DNA of 64,000 nt, from positions 558,001 through 622,000 of the forward strand of contig NZ_CP025197.1 in NCBI RefSeq assembly GCF_002844395.1, read 5' to 3'. The position numbers were made by a program, and so were the translations under genes. The notes beneath the pieces were generated by a model that was not told the DNA's origin, ran no database searches, and saw only the letters and a list, made by a program, of their open reading frames with translations. The stretch is from Acetivibrio saccincola (GTDB lineage: Bacteria > Bacillota > Clostridia > Acetivibrionales > Acetivibrionaceae). This document shows positions 55,780 through 64,000 of the stretch, piece after piece. How positions within the stretch are numbered: the stretch's first letter is position 1; every line of letters starts with the position of its first letter.

Positions 55780-57060
55780 ATGATTAAATATTTTCACTCA
55801 GTTACTTTAGATGAAAATAAGTGCATGGGTTGTACAAATTGCATAAAAAGGTGCCCCACTGAGGCAATAAGAGTAAGGGAAGGCAAGGCCAGGATAATAA
55901 ATGAAAGGTGCATTGACTGTGGGGAGTGTATAAGGGTTTGTCCATACCATGCCAAGAAGGCAATTACTGATTCCTTTGACGATTTAAACAAATTTAAATA
56001 CAAAGTGGCAATACCTGCACCAACTTTATATGGACAGTTTAAATCCATCAAGTCCAGAAATCATCTTTTGACAGCGCTAAAAAAGTGTGGCTTTGATCAT
56101 GTGTTTGAAGTTGCAAGAGCTGCTGAAATAATAACATTAGAAACTAAAAGACTTATTAAAGAATCAAACCATAAAAAACCTATGATTTCTTCTGCCTGTC
56201 CTGCTGTAGTAAGGCTTATACAAGTGAGATTCCCAAGTCTTATTGACAATATTTTAAAATTAGAATCACCTATGGAGCTTGCGGCAAAGATGGTAAAAGA
56301 TGAAGTGTCAAAAAGTGAAGGCATTCCAATAGAAGACATAGGGGTTTTTTTTATAACTCCTTGTGCGGCTAAAGTGACAAGCATTAAAGCACCTTATGAA
56401 AAAGAAAAATCTTCTGTTGACGGGGCTTTGTCCATAGAAGATATGTATAAAAAAATATTAACCAATCTCAATGAGCTTGAAGAAGCTGAAGACCTAGAAA
56501 AGGCAGGTTTTGTAGGAATCAGGTGGGCAAATTCAGGCGGAGAAAGCATTGCTCTGGGCACAGATAATTTTCTTGCAGTTGATGGAATTCACAATGTAAT
56601 TACCATTTTAGAGCAGTTAGAAGATGATAAATTAGAAGATGTGGACTTTGTTGAAACTTTGGCATGCCAAGGGGGATGCATTGGAGGACCTTTAACTGTC
56701 GAAAATCTTTATGTAGCAAAGACCAGATTAAAAAAAGTTATTGATGAAGCAAAAAGTAAAGGCTTTAATGCCAACTATGAAGAAAAATATGATTATGATT
56801 TGGTCTGGAAAGGGGATGTTGAGTACAGACCTGTTATGAAGCTGGATACAGACTTTGCTGTAGCTATGAGAAAGCTTGAAAAGCTTGAAAAAATTGAAAA
56901 AGGGCTTCCGGGTCTTGACTGTGGGGCATGCGGTGCACCTACTTGCAGGGCACTTGCTGAAGATATAGTAAGAGGCTATGCAAATGAGACTGACTGTATA
57001 TTTAAACTAAGGGAAAAGATAAGGGATTTAAAAAACCGGATGATGGATTTGGGAGGTTAA
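55780..57060 (+). CDS. Hydrogenase-like iron-sulfur protein (Fe-hydrogenase large-subunit C domain), probably sensory
   Basis: ATG 55780 with GGAGG 8 bases upstream; an ATG at 55765 overlaps that ribosome site. 426 residues. The N-terminus has two 4Fe-4S motifs (CMGCTNCIKRCP, CIDCGECIRVCP). The middle domain is like the H-cluster domain of FeFe-hydrogenases but altered: SSACPAVV in place of TSCCP, TPCAAKVTS, and TLACQGGCIGGP. The C-terminus has a further cluster motif (LDCGACGAPTCRALAED). Loss of one of the paired cysteines in the first motif argues against normal hydrogen catalysis. With neighbouring kinase and DRTGG genes and a Rex-like operator, a redox-sensing role is likely. Confidence 0.85.
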   Translation: MIKYFHSVTLDENKCMGCTNCIKRCPTEAIRVREGKARIINERCIDCGECIRVCPYHAKKAITDSFDDLNKFKYKVAIPAPTLYGQFKSIKSRNHLLTALKKCGFDHVFEVARAAEIITLETKRLIKESNHKKPMISSACPAVVRLIQVRFPSLIDNILKLESPMELAAKMVKDEVSKSEGIPIEDIGVFFITPCAAKVTSIKAPYEKEKSSVDGALSIEDMYKKILTNLNELEEAEDLEKAGFVGIRWANSGGESIALGTDNFLAVDGIHNVITILEQLEDDKLEDVDFVETLACQGGCIGGPLTVENLYVAKTRLKKVIDEAKSKGFNANYEEKYDYDLVWKGDVEYRPVMKLDTDFAVAMRKLEKLEKIEKGLPGLDCGACGAPTCRALAEDIVRGYANETDCIFKLREKIRDLKNRMMDLGG

Positions 57061-57101
57061 AAAATTCAGTTTATGCCAGATGAAAGGAATGGTGCTTTAA
57101 A

Positions 57102-57431
57102 ATGAAAGTTGAAGAATTTGCAAAACGCATGGGGATGAAATTGCTTACAGGTGAAGATACTCTTGACAAAGAAGTAGAAGGCATGTATATATGTGATTTA
57201 CTAAGCTGGGTTATGTCTAAAGCAAAAAAAGGGAACGCATGGATTACAGTTCATACACATGTAAATGTAGTAGCGGTTGCGCTGCTGGCTGAAGTTTCAT
57301 GTATTATTATCCCTGAAAATATTGAAGTTGAGCAAGCTACAATAGAAAGGGCTTCAAAAGAGGGTATTGCGATTTTAAGCAGTGAAAAAACATCATTTGA
57401 AATAGCATGTGAAGCAGGTAAGATTTTATGA
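57102..57431 (+). CDS. DRTGG-domain protein, second copy
   Basis: ATG 57102 with GGAATGG upstream. The 109-residue product parallels the first DRTGG gene of the unit (LLTGEDTLDKEVEGMYICDLLSWVMSKA) with a C-terminal IASKEGIAILSSEKTSFEIA-type end. It overlaps the PHP gene by four bases. Two DRTGG proteins flanking a sensor-like iron-sulfur protein suggest a small signalling module. Confidence 0.85.
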   Translation: MKVEEFAKRMGMKLLTGEDTLDKEVEGMYICDLLSWVMSKAKKGNAWITVHTHVNVVAVALLAEVSCIIIPENIEVEQATIERASKEGIAILSSEKTSFEIACEAGKIL

Positions 57432-58135
57432 GGGCGTATTATGATTTGCATATTCATTCGGCACTTTCACCCTGCGGGGAAAATGAAATGACCCCAAACA
57501 ATATTGTAAACATGGCATGGCTAAAAGGCTTAAATATTATAGCCGTTACCGACCATAATTCTGCTGAAAACTGCCTTGCTGTAATGAATTGTGCAAAGGA
57601 AAAAGGAATTGTTGCAGTACCCGGCATGGAATTAGAAACCCGTGAAGAGGTTCATTTAATATGTCTTTTTAAACACATAGAGGACGTTTTAAAATTACAG
57701 GAAATAGTGTACAATTACCTTCCGGATATAAAAAACAGGGAAGATATTTTTGGCGAGCAAATTGTAATGGATGAAAATGATAATGTTGTAAAACATGTTG
57801 ACAGGCTTTTACTGACCGCTGCAAACCTTAGTATAGAAGAAGCAATAAGCTGTGTTTCAAATCTTAAAGGTGTTGTAATACCCGCCCATATCGACAGGGA
57901 TTCATACAGTATAGTATCTAATCTTGGTATGATACCGGATAATTTAGACTTTAAATTCCTGGAAATTTCAAAAAAGTGTAATAAGAATCAATATATTAAT
58001 GGTGAAAAATATAAGGGTTATAAGTTTATCCAGTCATCTGACGCCCATAGCTTAGGGGATATTTTAGAACCTGTAAGTTTTATTGACCTAGAAGAAATAA
58101 GTACAGAGTGTCTGATTGAAACTTTGGGTGGATAG
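57428..58135 (+). CDS. PHP-domain phosphoesterase
   Basis: The 235-residue product begins MRAYYDLHIHSALSPCGENE and keeps the other PHP metal ligands (AVTDHNSAEN, GMELETREEVHLICLF, PAHIDRDSYS, SSDAHSLGD). Family members hydrolyse phosphoesters using two or three metal ions; the substrate here is unknown. It is translated by overlap with the preceding gene and is the last of the redox unit. Confidence 0.9.
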   Translation: MRAYYDLHIHSALSPCGENEMTPNNIVNMAWLKGLNIIAVTDHNSAENCLAVMNCAKEKGIVAVPGMELETREEVHLICLFKHIEDVLKLQEIVYNYLPDIKNREDIFGEQIVMDENDNVVKHVDRLLLTAANLSIEEAISCVSNLKGVVIPAHIDRDSYSIVSNLGMIPDNLDFKFLEISKKCNKNQYINGEKYKGYKFIQSSDAHSLGDILEPVSFIDLEEISTECLIETLGG

Positions 58136-58189
58136 GAAAGTATATTAAACGTTGTGCAATTATACAAAAAAGCATTCAAAAAAGTAAGC

Positions 58190-58271
58190 TGTAGATTTTC
58201 ATTTTAATTTAGGTAAATCTACCCTTATTTTATCACATTAAAATAGGTGAAAAAAATTTTTAACCCTACCG
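58190..58271 (+). mobile_element. Orphan left end of the TGT/ACA transposon
   Basis: 82 bases identical to 12207-12288, beginning TGTAGATTTTCATTTT. Identity ends at CCCTACCG, where the ISLre2-type element starts. No transposon genes follow. Confidence 0.93.
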
Positions 58272-58272
58272 G

Positions 58273-60341
58273 ATAGCGTCAATTTATTGTAGGAAAAAGA
58301 AAAGTAGATGGCATCCCATTTTTTATTTGTGCAACTATTTCAAATAACGGTCTCTTAGTAACGAAAGTGTTTTACATCATTTTGAGCCTTATTTTCTTTT
58401 ATAATTCCTCTAACTTATTGTCTATTATACCATATAACTCTTTCTTTCTATAAAGAATTCATTTTACTCAATACTTGTGACAAATTAGTACGTTTTGTTA
58501 TCTATGTTCCTTCACATTTTAACGCTACTTTTAAAAGAAAAAAGTATTTCTATTGTACCATTTTCCATTTTGTCAAGGCTAAAACAAGCGGGCAAAGCCC
58601 GGCCTTGACAAGTAGTAGGGCTCCGCGGGTCATGGTACTAAAGTTTTGCTTTTTTCTTTTCTTTTTCTTTTTTTATGTTTTTTCTTTTTCTTTGTCTTTT
58701 TTCCAGATATGTATAATTCCTATTGGATAGGCTTACTTGTAAACTTTCCCGTAATTTTTGCTTTATTATTACCTCATCCCTATCCGCATATACCTATAAT
58801 ACGCCTTAATTCTTTATATAAACCAGTTTTACACCCCTTATGAATAACAGTTAAATTACTATTCCATACACTCTCATACCTGTTTGATGACTTCTTTAAT
58901 TCCTTAATTAATTTTTCCTGAATTTCTTGCCTACTAGATGCTAACTTTTTTTGTTTTTGTGCCATAACTATGTCATATACCTTACCGCCATTCTTCTTGT
59001 ATATTATTAGCTTTGACATCTTTTCTACACCTTTTCTCGACCAGCCTTTAGGTCTTGAACTTAAACGGGATGAAAATACATGACTCACATGACCTTCAGC
59101 ACTACAACCCACTATTCCTCTGTTTGACCTTATTTCTATACCATCCCAATTATTTAAAATATATCGCTTTGCATTTTTTATAGCCTTTATTTTATTTTCA
59201 TTATCGCCTGTCTTTTCAATTATCTTTTTAAAAACCTTTGTTAGCATTTTTTTATCAGATAAATTCAAAGCCTCCTGTAAATCTTGGCTTATTGCTTCAT
59301 CATTTAAATGTGTGGTCGCAACTCTTACGTATTTTTGAAGATGGTATCTATCAAGTACAAATTTACTTTTTGAAAGACAGTTAACTCCTTGCCTTATCCA
59401 TGACGCCCCATCTCCTGATATATACACCGTCTCTAAAAAATCAACGTCATATTGTTTATATATGTATTCCGATACTTCAAGCCACAAATCTTCTGAATTC
59501 TTATACACTCCCCCAAAATATCGAACATTCTTTAATACTTTTCTCTTCTTATTACTTTTTTCAAAGTCAATTCCCTCATGCACATATACAAGTTTTGGCA
59601 TAATTGTATTTCTCTTGCCCTTCTCATTCTGTCTCAATATACTTTTTTGTTGTAATGCTACATGGTCCTCATCGGCCTCAACATACAATATTTTTACTTC
59701 TCTCTTTTTATCTACTTTTATTTCAGGCTCAACTATTTCAATATTATGTATTTTATTCATCACTGCTTGTTTGCTGATTTCATCAATATATGTCGCCTTT
59801 TCTCCTGCCTTTCTGTAGCTGCTGTCAGCTGCTTCATCTATTGCATTAATTACAACATCGGCACTTACTCTGTCATGTGGTTCTACACCTACAATCCTGT
59901 CGACTAGGTGTTGTCTATTACCATTTTCCTTATGCTTAAAATATGTCCTGTTATAACTTAGTGTTCCAAATGTCGTTAAAATAGCTGTTTTATCTTTTCT
60001 TATAATTTCCCAATACTGTTTCCTTATTTCACAGTTACGGAAATATTCATCCATATCTTCAAGCACTTCTTTAAGTATATCGCGTCCAAGTTTAAATAAA
60101 TCTTCTTTTAGACCAAGAACAAGATCAGCTAAGTCTTTTCCTTCTTCAATAAAATTTTTTATCTTTTTTTCAATTCTTTTTACCCCAAATTCATTAAAAT
60201 GTTGTATACTATTATACATAGAAGATGTCATCCTTTCTATTTATTATTTTTGGTTAATTAATATCTTAACAGGATGTCATCTTCTTTTCAATTATATATG
60301 GTATTTTATGTCTCATTCCCTACAATAACTTTACGCTAACT
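58273..60341 (-). mobile_element. ISLre2-type insertion sequence
   Basis: About 2.07 kb with imperfect inverted ends: TAGCGTCAATTTATTGTAGG at the left matches the complement of CCCTACAATAACTTTACGCTA at the right. It holds one transposase gene on the minus strand. The 500 bases left of the gene (58272-58779) are non-coding apart from a GC-rich patch with the hairpin GGGCAAAGCCC near 58592. I found no convincing target duplication. Confidence 0.8.
58780..60219 (-). CDS. ISLre2-family transposase
   Basis: ATG at 60219 has AAAGGATGAC at a suitable distance; an ATG at 60231 is also possible. About 479 residues of the ISLre2/UPF0236 type: an N-terminal helical part, RTYFKHKENGNRQHLVDRIVG, YVEADEDHVALQQ (acidic catalytic region), VYISGDGASWIRQG, and GCSAEGHVSHVFSSRLSSRPKGWS near the C-terminus. 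The frame is intact, so this copy may be active. Confidence 0.93.
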   Translation of the reverse strand: MYNSIQHFNEFGVKRIEKKIKNFIEEGKDLADLVLGLKEDLFKLGRDILKEVLEDMDEYFRNCEIRKQYWEIIRKDKTAILTTFGTLSYNRTYFKHKENGNRQHLVDRIVGVEPHDRVSADVVINAIDEAADSSYRKAGEKATYIDEISKQAVMNKIHNIEIVEPEIKVDKKREVKILYVEADEDHVALQQKSILRQNEKGKRNTIMPKLVYVHEGIDFEKSNKKRKVLKNVRYFGGVYKNSEDLWLEVSEYIYKQYDVDFLETVYISGDGASWIRQGVNCLSKSKFVLDRYHLQKYVRVATTHLNDEAISQDLQEALNLSDKKMLTKVFKKIIEKTGDNENKIKAIKNAKRYILNNWDGIEIRSNRGIVGCSAEGHVSHVFSSRLSSRPKGWSRKGVEKMSKLIIYKKNGGKVYDIVMAQKQKKLASSRQEIQEKLIKELKKSSNRYESVWNSNLTVIHKGCKTGLYKELRRIIGICG

Positions 60342-60472
60342 AAAATTTTTTAAAATTTTTAAATAAAAAATGGTTTATTCATACCTTGTTCATATTTAGC
60401 ATTTAAAATAATAATAGAAGTGTTTTTAATAATATGTTAATAATTTATACAAATAATGGGAGATGGGTTTAA

Positions 60473-61237
60473 TTGGATTTAAAAGAGTGCAAAGACTTTA
60501 AAGATTTTGAGGAAATTAAGACAGAGTTAGTAAGATTTATGATGAGGTACAAACTCGCATTAGATGAATTTAACAAAAGAATTGAAATTTTAAAACATGA
60601 ATTTTGCCAGATTCACGATTATAACCCTATTGAACATGTTAAATCACGGCTGAAAACCCCGGAGAGCATTTTCAAAAAACTTAAAAGAAAAGGTTTCGAC
60701 ATTTCACTTTCTTCAATAAGGGAGAATATTCAAGACATAGCAGGAGTGCGTATTACCTGTTCTTTCATTTCAGACATATATGAATTAAGTGAGATGCTGC
60801 AAGCCCAAAAGGATATAAAATTAGTTGCATGCAAAGATTACATAAAAAATCCAAAAACCAATGGATACAAAAGCCTTCATTTAATATTAAAAGTTCCTGT
60901 TTTCGTATCTGGCAAAAGAGAAGAAACTTATGTAGAAGTACAAATAAGAACAATTGCAATGGATTTTTGGGCAAGTCTTGAGCACAAAATTTATTACAAA
61001 TACGACAAAGACATTCCGGAAAGGTTGATGAGAGAGCTAAAAGCAGCAGCGGATTCAGTGGCAGAATTGGACAGAAAAATGGAAAACATCCATAAAGAAA
61101 TTAAGCACTTAAAAGAAGCGGAAGGGATAGATGAAAAAGTGGACTTTGATGATGGTACCCAGGAAATTTTTATCAACAATCAACGGTTTGTTATTCCATA
61201 CGAATTTTTAATTGAGAATTTTAAAGCAGAAAAGTGA
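60473..61237 (+). CDS. Small alarmone synthetase (GTP pyrophosphokinase, RelQ/YjbM-like)
   Basis: TTG 60473 follows GGGAGATGGG. The 254-residue product is a lone RelA/SpoT synthetase domain: FKKLKRKGFDISLSSIRENI, DIAGVRITCSFISDIY, NPKTNGYKSLHLIL, YVEVQIRTIAMDFWASLEHKI, then a helical tail. There is no hydrolase, TGS or ACT domain. It makes (p)ppGpp from ATP and GTP/GDP in stress. It is a single gene with its own upstream region (240 bases after the IS) and a 225-base downstream spacer without recognised features. Confidence 0.93.
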   Translation: MDLKECKDFKDFEEIKTELVRFMMRYKLALDEFNKRIEILKHEFCQIHDYNPIEHVKSRLKTPESIFKKLKRKGFDISLSSIRENIQDIAGVRITCSFISDIYELSEMLQAQKDIKLVACKDYIKNPKTNGYKSLHLILKVPVFVSGKREETYVEVQIRTIAMDFWASLEHKIYYKYDKDIPERLMRELKAAADSVAELDRKMENIHKEIKHLKEAEGIDEKVDFDDGTQEIFINNQRFVIPYEFLIENFKAEK

Positions 61238-61462
61238 GATTGTTTTTAAAAGTTTCTGTAGAAGTTGTAAAAAAAGTTATCTCAATATTACCATTTTAAA
61301 AAACAGCTTATTTTCAATAAAAAAAGCAAGTGGAAATTCTTTTTGAGAGTAACGGGCATAAAGATTATGGATTCTTGACTTACTAACTTATTCTATTTAT
61401 AATTGTATTTACAATGCGTATATCTTTGTGTATGCAATAAATATTTCTGGTAAGGGGAACAT

Positions 61463-62296
61463 ATGGAAGATTTAATTAAACTTGAAAATGTGTCTAAAGA
61501 TTATGGTGGCAATATTGTTTTAAAAGAAGTTAATTTAGCCATTAGAAGGGGACAATCCATAGGCATTATTGGAGCAAATGGTTCTGGTAAGAGTACCCTT
61601 TTAAGGGTTATTGCAGGTCTTACCAAAGTAACAAGTGGTAAGAGACTGCAAAAAAACAATATAAAAATAAATTATGTGCCGGAACATTTTCCAAAAATGA
61701 ATTTTACCCCTGCTGAGTACCTTTACCATATAGGGACATTTCAGGGACTTTCAAAGTCTGAAATAGAAGAGCATATTGAAAAATTATTTGACAGGTTTAA
61801 TATGCAGCTTATGAAAAATACAATGATAAAATATCTTTCAAAGGGTTCCATGCAAAAGGTGGCTGTTATCCAGTCATTAATGACAAAGCCGGATGTATTG
61901 CTTTTGGACGAGCCTCTTTCAGGACAGGACTTAGAATCTCAGGAAAGGTTTGTAGAAGCAGTGCAGGAGTTTAGGGAAGAAGGTGTTTCTATTGCAATAG
62001 CCTGCCATGAAAACCACCTGATAGAGAAGCTGGCAGACAGGGCTATTGTTATATCTAACAAAACCATACACAGCAGCAGGGAATATACAACCAAAGTTAT
62101 TCAGTTTAAATGTGAAGATGATCCTATATTATTGAATACATTAGACAGGATGGACGGGGTTATTAAAAGTGATGTACTAAAAGACCAGGTTCATGTTTAT
62201 GTAAAAGCACAGTATAGCAACGAGTTATTGAAAAAATTGCTGGACAGGGACTGCTATATTATATCTGTAAACAGTGTTATGGAATATACCGATTGA
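61463..62296 (+). CDS. ABC transporter ATPase (ABC-2 exporter type)
   Basis: ATG 61463 follows AAGGGG. The 277-residue ATPase has Walker A GANGSGKSTLL, a variant signature YLSKGSMQKVAVIQSL, Walker B VLLLDEPLSGQD and the H-loop ACHENH. The C-terminal 60 residues are an extra alpha/beta segment typical of exporter ATPases. It pairs with the membrane protein that follows; the cargo is unknown. Confidence 0.9.
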   Translation: MEDLIKLENVSKDYGGNIVLKEVNLAIRRGQSIGIIGANGSGKSTLLRVIAGLTKVTSGKRLQKNNIKINYVPEHFPKMNFTPAEYLYHIGTFQGLSKSEIEEHIEKLFDRFNMQLMKNTMIKYLSKGSMQKVAVIQSLMTKPDVLLLDEPLSGQDLESQERFVEAVQEFREEGVSIAIACHENHLIEKLADRAIVISNKTIHSSREYTTKVIQFKCEDDPILLNTLDRMDGVIKSDVLKDQVHVYVKAQYSNELLKKLLDRDCYIISVNSVMEYTD

Positions 62297-62324
62297 TGTT
62301 TGTGAAGGAAAGGGATTTTTGAAT

Positions 62325-63032
62325 ATGATTAAGCAGCTTTTGTTTTATAATTTCCGGTATTTTAGCAGATCACATAAATTTATTGTGCCATTGGTGATTT
62401 ACCTGGCAGCATTTGCAGTTTTGTATGCCACAAAGCCTCTTGAGGTAATGAATACATATGGAATGACAGCAATGCTCACTTTTATAATTGCTGTATTGGT
62501 AGCTTATAGCTTTATGGAAATTGAAGATCCGGTACAGCAGCAAATTGTTTTATTAAGTCTTAGAAATGATAATCTTTATTATTTTTCAAAAGTATTTTTT
62601 GTCTGGATTATTGTTTCTATAATGAGTTTTATACTTGTGCTTTATCCGGCTATATTTGGCTTCTTTAATAGTAGTATAAATTTTGGGTACATAATAGTTG
62701 CTTTAATAGGTCATCTTCTATTAGGATTTTTGGGAATTTGTGTTTCTGTTTTATTTAACTCAAGATTATTTAAAAACAGGCAGTTTGCGGTTTTGATGCT
62801 GATAATTATTGTGCTGGTTTCTGTTGTGCAAAAGGCGATAATATTAAAAAGCCCTGCTACTAAATGGGTGCTTTATATTTTGCCGCCCGTTTCCCTTGTT
62901 GTTGACAGGATAACTAATTTTGCGGGGTCAAAAGATATGGTGCCTTTATTTCTTGCCTTTGGAATTTCCATAGTATATTCTTTTGGACTTTTGGTTGCAT
63001 TTATAAAGTTAATGAAAACAAAGGTTTTTTAG
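62325..63032 (+). CDS. ABC-2-type membrane subunit
   Basis: ATG 62325 follows AAGGAAAGGG; the frame is open from 62274 inside the ATPase gene. 235 residues with about six membrane helices (LVIYLAAFAVLYA, AMLTFIIAVLVAYSFM, FVWIIVSIMSFILVLYPAIF, IVALIGHLLLGFLGICVSVL, and two more). It is the likely partner of the preceding ATPase. No sequence signature tells the substrate. Confidence 0.82.
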   Translation: MIKQLLFYNFRYFSRSHKFIVPLVIYLAAFAVLYATKPLEVMNTYGMTAMLTFIIAVLVAYSFMEIEDPVQQQIVLLSLRNDNLYYFSKVFFVWIIVSIMSFILVLYPAIFGFFNSSINFGYIIVALIGHLLLGFLGICVSVLFNSRLFKNRQFAVLMLIIIVLVSVVQKAIILKSPATKWVLYILPPVSLVVDRITNFAGSKDMVPLFLAFGISIVYSFGLLVAFIKLMKTKVF

Positions 63033-63080
63033 CTATTGGTCATTTAGTTATTATTTTGTATTTTAACTGTAATTTAGCTA

Positions 63081-63124
63081 TAGTCCGATCATAGTCCAGC
63101 CATAGTCCAGTCATAACCTGATTA
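63081..63124 (+). repeat. 11-bp tandem repeats
   Basis: TAGTCCGATCA, TAGTCCAGCCA, TAGTCCAGTCA and TAACCTGATTA follow one another in the spacer after the ABC genes. The rest of 63033-63377 shows no gene that I can support. Confidence 0.75.
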
Positions 63125-63377
63125 TAATCAAGCATATGTCTTTTAAATAAAACATATTAAAAGACAATTAATAATGCATAGTTTTTTATTAAGACATAAT
63201 TTAAATTACCGTTTATATCCCCTTAAAGTGCATTCACGTCTTACATTGCCGTGTCAATAAGTTTCAAATCTGATAATTTAAAAAATGAAATGAAGACGGA
63301 TTATACAAGAGTATGAGGAATTAATACGTCAAAAAATAAAGAAATGTAATGATAAATTAAATTATTTAAAAAATTAC

Positions 63378-63406
63378 TTGACACACTCCAAGCCCTGTAT
63401 TAAAAT
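63378..63406 (+). promoter_or_regulatory. rplM-rpsI promoter
   Basis: TTGACA (63378-63383) and TAAAAT (63401-63406) separated by 17 bases; leader of about 80 bases to rplM, without an obvious terminator or known protein-binding fold. Confidence 0.8.
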
Positions 63407-63495
63407 ATTTAGGTATGATTAATTGGTTCTATTTGATTTGAACTGATATAAAATTTTCTATAAATATGGTTTCGGTTAAGGAGGTAAGAGGTTTC

Positions 63496-63930
63496 ATGAA
63501 AACTTTTATGGCTAAGCCCAACGAAGTTAAGAGGAAGTGGTACGTTGTTGATGCTGAAGGTAAAGTACTAGGAAGGCTGGCTAGTGAAGTGGCAAAAATT
63601 CTAAGAGGAAAGCATAAGCCAGAATACACTCCACATGTTGATACAGGAGACCATGTGATAATATTAAATGCAGAAAAAGTTATTCTCACTGGTAAGAAGC
63701 TGGATCAGAAACTTTACAGAAGGCACTCCATGTATCCGGGTGGATTAAAAGAGGTTAAGTACAGACACTTTATGGCTAAAAATCCTGAAAAAGCTATTGA
63801 AATAGCTGTAAAGAGAATGCTTCCTAAAAACAGCCTCGGCAGGGCAATGTTCAGGAAGCTCAAGGTTTACAGAGGCTCAGAACATCCACACCAAGCACAA
63901 AAACCTGAAGTATTAGAAATAAATATTTAA
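63496..63930 (+). CDS. rplM: Ribosomal protein L13
   Basis: ATG 63496 with AAGGAGG at 63478-63484; the frame is open from 63466 but that part contains the ribosome site. 144 residues, the family length: [35 protein letters not shown], and [17 protein letters not shown]. It is a large-subunit protein, co-transcribed with rpsI as in most bacteria. Confidence 0.97.
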   Translation: MKTFMAKPNEVKRKWYVVDAEGKVLGRLASEVAKILRGKHKPEYTPHVDTGDHVIILNAEKVILTGKKLDQKLYRRHSMYPGGLKEVKYRHFMAKNPEKAIEIAVKRMLPKNSLGRAMFRKLKVYRGSEHPHQAQKPEVLEINI

Positions 63931-63957
63931 TTTTGGAAGGGAGGTATAGTTTTTTCT

Positions 63958-64000
63958 ATGTCAAAAGTACAGTATTATGGTACCGGAAGAAGAAAAAAAT
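63958..64000 (+). CDS. rpsI: Ribosomal protein S9, N-terminal fragment (continues outside window)
   Basis: ATG 63958 follows GGAAGGGAGG, 27 bases after rplM. The 14 visible residues, MSKVQYYGTGRRKK, are the S9 N-terminus. Confidence 0.93.
   Translation, partial: MSKVQYYGTGRRKK

Noticed and set aside
58646-58843. Small Phe-rich frame inside the ISLre2-type element
   Set aside because: Translation of a TTTTTC-rich tract; no ribosome site, overlaps the transposase end.

Overview
The window looks like a chromosome piece from an anaerobic, low-GC, cellulolytic Firmicute of the Acetivibrio/Clostridium thermocellum group. The evidence is a cellulosome scaffoldin cluster at its start: the 3' end of a CipA-like primary scaffoldin (type I cohesins, X-module, type II dockerin), then an OlpB-like anchoring scaffoldin (type II cohesins plus SLH), then an OlpA-like protein (one type I cohesin plus SLH). 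AT-rich intergenic DNA, AGGAGG-type ribosome sites, a T-box ahead of valS, c-di-GMP-I riboswitches and clostridial Rex-like operators agree with this. The species is not proven; A. straminisolvens or another close relative of A. thermocellus would fit.

Layout. 1-10.6 kb: cellulosome anchoring cluster, with the olpB-like gene broken by an in-frame stop and by a cluster of indels in its PEPTTS repeats. 10.8-12.1 kb: minus-strand secreted transglutaminase-like gene behind two tandem c-di-GMP-I riboswitches. 12.2-14.9 kb: a complete but dead TGT/ACA-ended transposon with a 6-bp target duplication; both its transposase and its ATPase carry internal deletions. 15-18.9 kb: zinc-finger Clp ATPase and ApbE. 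19.1-22.5 kb: a MotA/TolQ-type and MotB/OmpA-type pair plus a TPR protein, resembling the ZorAB motor of Zorya defence but without known Zorya effectors. 22.5-28.6 kb: GH3 hexosaminidase lipoprotein, a chemoreceptor with an in-frame stop, and a stalk-domain lipoprotein behind a Rex-like palindrome. 28.7-31.9 kb: T-box, small membrane protein, valS. 32-38.5 kb: hemA, precorrin-2 dehydrogenase, hemC, cobA-hemD, hemB, hemL, a tetrapyrrole set oriented to sirohaem or corrinoids. 38.8-40.7 kb: nadE.

41.1-50.8 kb holds a long sulfur operon: ABC importer parts, a ThiF/MoeB-like adenylyltransferase, a JAMM protease, a siroheme sulfite reductase, a TusA-like carrier, O-acetylhomoserine sulfhydrylase, AprAB-type APS reductase, CysD and CysN. 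Together these would take sulfate through APS and sulfite to sulfide or a protein-bound thiocarboxylate and on to homocysteine; the sirohaem genes just upstream would supply the reductase cofactor. The expected ThiS-like carrier is not visible, and the importer permease is truncated exactly where the ThiF gene begins.

50.8-51.2 kb: tRNA-His, tRNA-Gln, tRNA-Lys and a shared terminator. 51.2-54.8 kb: prfC (minus) and a TGS/uridine-kinase fusion. 54.8-58.1 kb: a Rex-like operator followed by DRTGG, RsbW-like kinase, hydrogenase-like iron-sulfur protein, DRTGG and PHP genes, probably a redox-signalling operon. 58.2-60.3 kb: an orphan end of the 12-kb transposon abutting an ISLre2-type insertion sequence. 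60.4-64 kb: small alarmone synthetase, a two-gene ABC exporter, rplM and the start of rpsI.

Several genes (olpB twice, the chemoreceptor, the importer junction) carry lesions in homopolymers, repeats or single codons. Some may be draft-assembly errors rather than biology; each is flagged.
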